Origin: Lachnospiraceae bacterium UBA1258
Lineage (GTDB): Bacteria; Bacillota; Clostridia; Lachnospirales; Lachnospiraceae
Assembly: GCA_002308235.1 (NCBI GenBank)
Contig: DBVS01000073.1
Span: forward strand, 807 to 20,388
Direction: 5' to 3'
DNA length: 19,582 nucleotides
The translations under genes were made by a program, and so were the position numbers. Positions 15,806-19,582 of the stretch are shown piece after piece. Numbering within the stretch: the stretch's first letter is position 1; each line of letters begins with the position of its first letter. The notes beneath the pieces were generated by a model. It saw only the letters and a list, made by a program, of their open reading frames with translations, did not search any database and was not told the DNA's origin.

Positions 15806-16114
15806 TTGAACGCACAATTTAAAAAGGGTGCCCTTGAGCTTTGTGTTTTATCGATGCTCACGGGGGGCGACAGGTACGGATACGAACTTACCGACGCCAT
15901 ATCGAAGGAGATGGAAATTGCTTCCGGAACATTGTATCTGGTGTTAAGGAGATTAAAGGAAGAAAATCTCGTAACAACCTACTTAAGAGAATCTGAGAAC
16001 GGTCCCGCCAGAAAGTATTATCATCTTACCGACGCAGGACGCGATTACCAGAACGGACTAAAAAAAGACTGGCTTGCATTTGTCAGAGCAGTTGCAGGCA
16101 TCGTTGGAGAATGA
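15806..16114 (+). CDS. PadR-family transcriptional regulator
   Basis: A 102-residue winged-helix repressor of the short PadR-s2 type. It shows the family pattern FKKGALELCVLSML (helix 1), DRYGYELTDAI (residues 22-32), SGTLYLVLRRLKEENLV (recognition helix and turn, about 40-56), then the wing with GPARKYYHLTDAGR. These proteins are homodimers that respond to stress or small molecules and usually repress their own operon. The start is TTG at 15806, supported by AAGGAG at 15793-15798 seven bases upstream and by the usual family N-terminus. Ten bases separate it from the HAAS/DUF4097 gene; this two-gene order is a common Firmicutes arrangement. Confidence 0.92.
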   Translation: MNAQFKKGALELCVLSMLTGGDRYGYELTDAISKEMEIASGTLYLVLRRLKEENLVTTYLRESENGPARKYYHLTDAGRDYQNGLKKDWLAFVRAVAGIVGE

Positions 16115-16124
16115 GGAGGACAGC

Positions 16125-17399
16125 ATGAACAAACAGGAGTATATGGACAAGCTTTCAAAGGCTCTTGAGAGTTTTGGAAGCGATATAAAGGACGAGATCG
16201 TAAGTGATTACGAGGAACATTTTCAGGACGGTCTTGCCGGTGGCAAGAGCGAAGAGCAGATAATCAGCGAGCTTGGCAGCGTTGAGGACCTGGTGGAAGA
16301 GCTCAAAGGCCTTTCCGACGGATCTGCCGACAATGTTGATGAAGAAGCTCAGAGAGAAAAATTTGAACAGCAGGCAAAGAAGACCTTTGATGATATTTCG
16401 AAAGCCTTTGCAAGCTTTGTGGGATCCATGGCAGCAGGGATCACCAAGGGTGCGGGCAAGATCGGTGAAGAACTGTCCGGCGGAGCCGGGGATTTTGCCA
16501 AGTCCATGAGCAATGCAGCCGATGTGGTTGCAAACAAATCCAAGCAGTTTGCCAAGGATATTGCGGAAAGCTACAGAAACGCCAGGGGACCCGTTGAGAC
16601 AGAGGAGCAGGAATATGAAGGCGAAGAACTCATCACAAGCGTTGCTTTTTCGGATATTACCGAAGTCATCGCAGAAACAGACTGTGCAGACATAGTTGTT
16701 GAGCCCTCTGCAGACGGCAGCGTACATTTTGACTGCGATTACGATGCGACACCCGGTCAGAAACTGGGATATAAGATCGATTATCACTGCGAAGACGGCA
16801 AGGCTTATGCCATAATCAAAAAGAAAAGCGCCACCAGCGGCTTTTTCAAGAAGCTCCTCGGTCCCGAAACACTTTATGTTAAGATTCCGGATCGTCTCGA
16901 AAGGATCAATCTTTCCTCCCTTTCCGGCGATGTTGATGTGAGCAATGTTACCGTCAAGCGCGCAGATCTTAAGACCATGAGCGGCGATGTTGTCATCAAT
17001 GCGGTAAATAACAAGGATGTTTACGCTTCCACTATGAGCGGTGATGTTAACGCAGTTAACTTAAGCGCGGTAATCGCGGAACTTAAGACCATCAGCGGCG
17101 ACGTTGAATTCAGCGGAGACAGCGAGAACTTAAGCGTTTCATCCACCAGCGGCGACTTAAATGTTAAGGCCGACAGAACCAAGGTCGTAAGAGCAGCCAG
17201 CGTATCCGGTGATATCAATCTTGAGCTTGAAGGCATAGACGGATACAATGCCAAAGTTGATACCAAGAGCGGAGATATCGACCTGTTCTTTGGCAACGAA
17301 GCTCATGAAGATGTCAAGCGCGGAACCTACACTCTCGGTTCCGGTGCCTGCGATATAACCGCATCCAGCGTATCCGGCGACATCAAAGTAGAAGCATAA
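16125..17399 (+). CDS. HAAS-domain (DUF1700) and DUF4097 protein
   Basis: The protein (424 aa) joins an N-terminal HAAS/DUF1700 domain (about 1-62: MNKQEYMDKLSKAL, then DYEEHF, SEEQIISELGS) to a helical middle region (about 75-155). A C-terminal DUF4097 beta-solenoid runs from about 170 to 424. The solenoid carries eight SGD turns at residues 267, 286, 305, 324, 342, 361, 382 and 417; the first four are exactly 19 residues apart. HAAS proteins typically pair with PadR regulators and are thought to act in envelope-stress signalling. No signal peptide or transmembrane segment is visible, so it should be cytoplasmic or peripheral. The ATG at 16125 fits AGGAGG at 16114-16119; an earlier in-frame ATG at 16074 lies inside padR. 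A terminator follows at 17435-17470. Confidence 0.88.
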   Translation: MNKQEYMDKLSKALESFGSDIKDEIVSDYEEHFQDGLAGGKSEEQIISELGSVEDLVEELKGLSDGSADNVDEEAQREKFEQQAKKTFDDISKAFASFVGSMAAGITKGAGKIGEELSGGAGDFAKSMSNAADVVANKSKQFAKDIAESYRNARGPVETEEQEYEGEELITSVAFSDITEVIAETDCADIVVEPSADGSVHFDCDYDATPGQKLGYKIDYHCEDGKAYAIIKKKSATSGFFKKLLGPETLYVKIPDRLERINLSSLSGDVDVSNVTVKRADLKTMSGDVVINAVNNKDVYASTMSGDVNAVNLSAVIAELKTISGDVEFSGDSENLSVSSTSGDLNVKADRTKVVRAASVSGDINLELEGIDGYNAKVDTKSGDIDLFFGNEAHEDVKRGTYTLGSGACDITASSVSGDIKVEA

Positions 17400-17434
17400 A
17401 ACGCCGGGCAGTTATATAAAATACGGATAAAGGA

Positions 17435-17470
17435 GAAACGGTCCCACCGAAAGGCGCGGGCCGTTTCTTT
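17435..17470 (+). terminator. Intrinsic terminator after the HAAS gene
   Basis: GAAACGGTCCC (17435-17445) pairs with GGGCCGTTTC (17458-17467) with one bulged T, giving about 10 bp around a 12-base loop, followed by TTTATTCATTTTT. Confidence 0.8.
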
Positions 17471-17519
17471 ATTCATTTTTGGCATATGGTTTGTTCAATA
17501 ATAGGCAAGAAGAAAATGG

Positions 17520-17548
17520 TTTACATATCTATTTCTTTATGTTAACAT
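17520..17548 (+). promoter_or_regulatory. Candidate promoter of the chemoreceptor gene
   Basis: TTTACA (17520-17525) and TAACAT (17543-17548) are 17 bases apart, with predicted start near 17555. I looked for a flagellar sigma factor site (TAAA, spacer, CCGATAT) and found none that is convincing. Confidence 0.45.
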
Positions 17549-17588
17549 CAAGAAGGTACTAAATCTTATTTATGGGAGACTAAAAACT

Positions 17589-19582
17589 ATGTCAACTGTT
17601 AATTCACGTGCTACCAAGAAAAGCGGAAAGGTCAGCATGCGCTTTACGCTGATCATGTTCGCATTGTTGCCGATGTTACTTACCACCGTAATCATTGCGG
17701 CTGTTATAATCGGCAGAGCATCCTCAGAGATGAACAAATCTACAAGTAATGCAATGGTTTCGGTTATCAGAGGAACCGGTGAAGCATTCGATTATGCAAC
17801 CACGACGTCTACCGAAATTCTCAGAGCATATTCATCGGCTCCGATTATCGTCAGAGCATTACAGAATTCCGACAACCCTATCATCATGAATGAGGCACAG
17901 AAGTTTACCCTCGATTATTTTGCACAGCTGGACGGCTGGGAAGGAATTTATCTTGCCGACTGGAACACCAAGGTGCTTACTCATCCGACTCCTGCTATTA
18001 TCGGTAAGTCGTTAAGAGAAGGCGATGCGCTTGAGAGCATGCGCAGTTCCATTCTTGGTGCAGGCGGAGTATTGAACAACGGTATTCTTACTTCCCCCGC
18101 GAGCGGAAGACTCACCATGGCTATGTACTATCCCGTTATCGTTTCCGGCAAACCTCTCGGTTTTGTAGGCGGTGGTACCTTCGTAAATGACGCGGCGTCG
18201 AAGATTTCCGATGTGTCAGCGCTTGGACTTAAATCCGCGTATATTTATTTCGTGGACAGAAACGGTGTTATGCTTCATCACCCCGATCAAACCAAGATCG
18301 GAAATCAGGTTGAGAACGAAGCCGTAAAGGGTCTTGTGGCAAGACTTGCCGCGGGCGAACATCCCGAACCCGGATACATCAAGTACATGTACAAGGGCGA
18401 GATGAAATACGCCGCTTATTATGTAGGCCAGGACGAGCACTACATCGCAGTTCTTACCGCAGATGAAAAAGAAGTATTGGAAGGCATCAATTCCTCCAAG
18501 CTTACAGCAGTTATAGTATGTTGTGTCTGCGTAGCAATTCTTCTTGTTATTGCACTTGTTGTAGGTAAGATAGTTTCTGCACCTCTTAACAAGGTATCCA
18601 AGGCTCTTGAAGAACTCAGTACAGGTGATGTTACGGCAGATTGTGACGCTAAGTCCAACATCAAAGAAACCGTCAGCATCTTAACCGCATTCCAGACCCT
18701 GAAGAGTGCACTTAACGACTCCATGGGTGCCGTTAAGAATTCGGCTAACAAACTTAACCTTGCAATCGGCAGTGTAGATGAAAAGACAGCCGACAACGTT
18801 GAATCCGTATCTCAGATTAATACCGCAATCAACGAAGTTGCATCCACATCACAGAGCGTTGCAGAAAATGCTCAGACACTTGCCGAGAAGGCTATCGAAC
18901 TTGGCAGCAACATTGAAAGCCTTAACGAAAACGTTAAGAACCTCTTCGAGGATTCCGAGGCTATCAAGAATGCCAACAACGAGGCAACACAGTGCATGGA
19001 TTCCGTACATTCAGGTTCAATAGAGTCTGTTGAAGCTATGCAGGACATTGCCGCTAAGATTACAGAAACCAACGAAGCTATCACCAAGATTTCCACTGCA
19101 GTACAGGCTATCGAGTCCATCGCTGCACAGACCAACCTTCTTTCATTGAACGCTTCCATCGAGGCAGCACGTGCCGGTGAAGCAGGTCGCGGATTCGCGG
19201 TAGTAGCAGAAGAAATTCGTACACTTGCAGATTCTTCCGCAGAATCGGCCAAAGAAATCAAGGAGACCATCGACAACGTTATCGCACTTTCCAACGGTAC
19301 AGTTGAAATCTCCAACAGAGTATTTGAAGTTATCACCAAAGAACAGACCGATATCGAGACAGCAAGAGATAAGTTCCAGGCTCTTTCAGAATCTGTTGAA
19401 GCATCCGTTGTTGAAATCGATACTATCCAGAAGATGGCTGACAAGCTTGAAGCCATTAAGGCAGAAGTTACCAATGCAACCACAGAACTCGGTGCTATTT
19501 CCGAGGAACTTGGTGCATCTGCTCAGGAAGTTGCAGCTTCCTGTCAGACCGTTACCGACGCCTGCATGGATACTCAGACTTC
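17589..19582 (+). CDS. Methyl-accepting chemotaxis protein, 3' end beyond window
   Basis: A transmembrane chemoreceptor that passes ligand binding outside the cell to CheA/CheW inside. It is open from the ATG at 17589 to the right edge (664 codons seen). A short basic N-terminus leads into TM1 (about 18-42). A periplasm-type double Cache (dCache_1) sensor follows at about 50-290, with the typical [16 protein letters not shown] and [13 protein letters not shown] segments. TM2 is at about 304-326 and a HAMP domain at about 327-380. The long signalling coiled coil has the conserved hairpin tip around residues 508-547 ([20 protein letters not shown], then [20 protein letters not shown]). dCache ligands are often amino acids or organic acids, but the ligand cannot be read here. 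GGGAG at 17574-17578 lies 10 bases upstream. Methylation sites and any C-terminal pentapeptide are not assessable in the truncated end. Confidence 0.93.
   Translation, partial: MSTVNSRATKKSGKVSMRFTLIMFALLPMLLTTVIIAAVIIGRASSEMNKSTSNAMVSVIRGTGEAFDYATTTSTEILRAYSSAPIIVRALQNSDNPIIMNEAQKFTLDYFAQLDGWEGIYLADWNTKVLTHPTPAIIGKSLREGDALESMRSSILGAGGVLNNGILTSPASGRLTMAMYYPVIVSGKPLGFVGGGTFVNDAASKISDVSALGLKSAYIYFVDRNGVMLHHPDQTKIGNQVENEAVKGLVARLAAGEHPEPGYIKYMYKGEMKYAAYYVGQDEHYIAVLTADEKEVLEGINSSKLTAVIVCCVCVAILLVIALVVGKIVSAPLNKVSKALEELSTGDVTADCDAKSNIKETVSILTAFQTLKSALNDSMGAVKNSANKLNLAIGSVDEKTADNVESVSQINTAINEVASTSQSVAENAQTLAEKAIELGSNIESLNENVKNLFEDSEAIKNANNEATQCMDSVHSGSIESVEAMQDIAAKITETNEAITKISTAVQAIESIAAQTNLLSLNASIEAARAGEAGRGFAVVAEEIRTLADSSAESAKEIKETIDNVIALSNGTVEISNRVFEVITKEQTDIETARDKFQALSESVEASVVEIDTIQKMADKLEAIKAEVTNATTELGAISEELGASAQEVAASCQTVTDACMDTQT

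Noticed and set aside
17400..17588. Flagellar sigma-28-type promoter before the chemoreceptor
   Set aside because: No TAAA plus CCGATAT pair at acceptable spacing was found; a sigma-A-like TTTACA-17-TAACAT fits better.
18872..19483. 203-residue Ser-rich - strand frame
   Set aside because: It is antisense to the chemoreceptor coiled coil; its composition follows from that codon pattern.

Overview
The window looks like chromosome of a low-to-mid GC Gram-positive anaerobe of class Clostridia, probably family Lachnospiraceae. The basis is inference from gene types rather than a marker gene: a GCCYG-type Lgt, a large FtsX-like permease with a helical-hairpin stalk, a transketolase split into two genes, a PadR/HAAS/DUF4097 pair, a dCache chemoreceptor, strong AGGAGG-type ribosome binding sites and TTG/GTG starts. 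All fifteen recognisable protein genes lie on the + strand. I see no tRNA, rRNA, insertion sequence, phage gene or CRISPR array.

Layout. Bases 1-94 hold a compact palindromic element that can fold into a perfect three-stem junction just before lgt. Bases 95-5087 are one tightly packed run: lgt, a SpoU-type RNA methyltransferase (26 bp overlap), an ABC ATPase (1 bp gap) and its FtsX-like permease (GTGA overlap). Bases 5141-9330 form a pentose module: an FGGY sugar kinase (probably L-ribulokinase), L-ribulose-5-phosphate 4-epimerase (araD), then a two-gene transketolase behind its own leader with a 20 bp near-palindrome. Together these would turn L-ribulose into D-xylulose 5-phosphate and feed it into the non-oxidative pentose phosphate pathway. 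The isomerase (araA) and a transporter are not in the window.

Bases 9331-10150 contain a small membrane-anchored Xre regulator with a well-formed promoter and an operator-like palindrome. It is bracketed by two nearly identical 29-base hairpins. Bases 10308-12593 encode a large lipoprotein with a C-terminal solute-binding domain but no permease genes beside it; it would be a substrate for the Lgt at the left end if that enzyme is active.

The gene-free stretch 12594-12969 is the most unusual part. It has a terminator, a promoter-like TTGCAT-17-TATTAT, a second promoter-like TTGACA-17-TATCCT, then directly eleven tandem AGAC units. A TCTGTCT plus T-run follows, which can pair with the repeat to form an intrinsic terminator whose left arm is the microsatellite. 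A second terminator and a structured leader follow, and then two unrecognised genes: a secreted, C-terminally anchored protein and a polytopic membrane protein. This looks like a possible length-variable attenuator in front of an undescribed envelope pair.

Bases 15691-17467 carry a PadR regulator and a HAAS/DUF4097 protein with their own promoter and terminator. The window ends inside a methyl-accepting chemotaxis protein (17589 onward).
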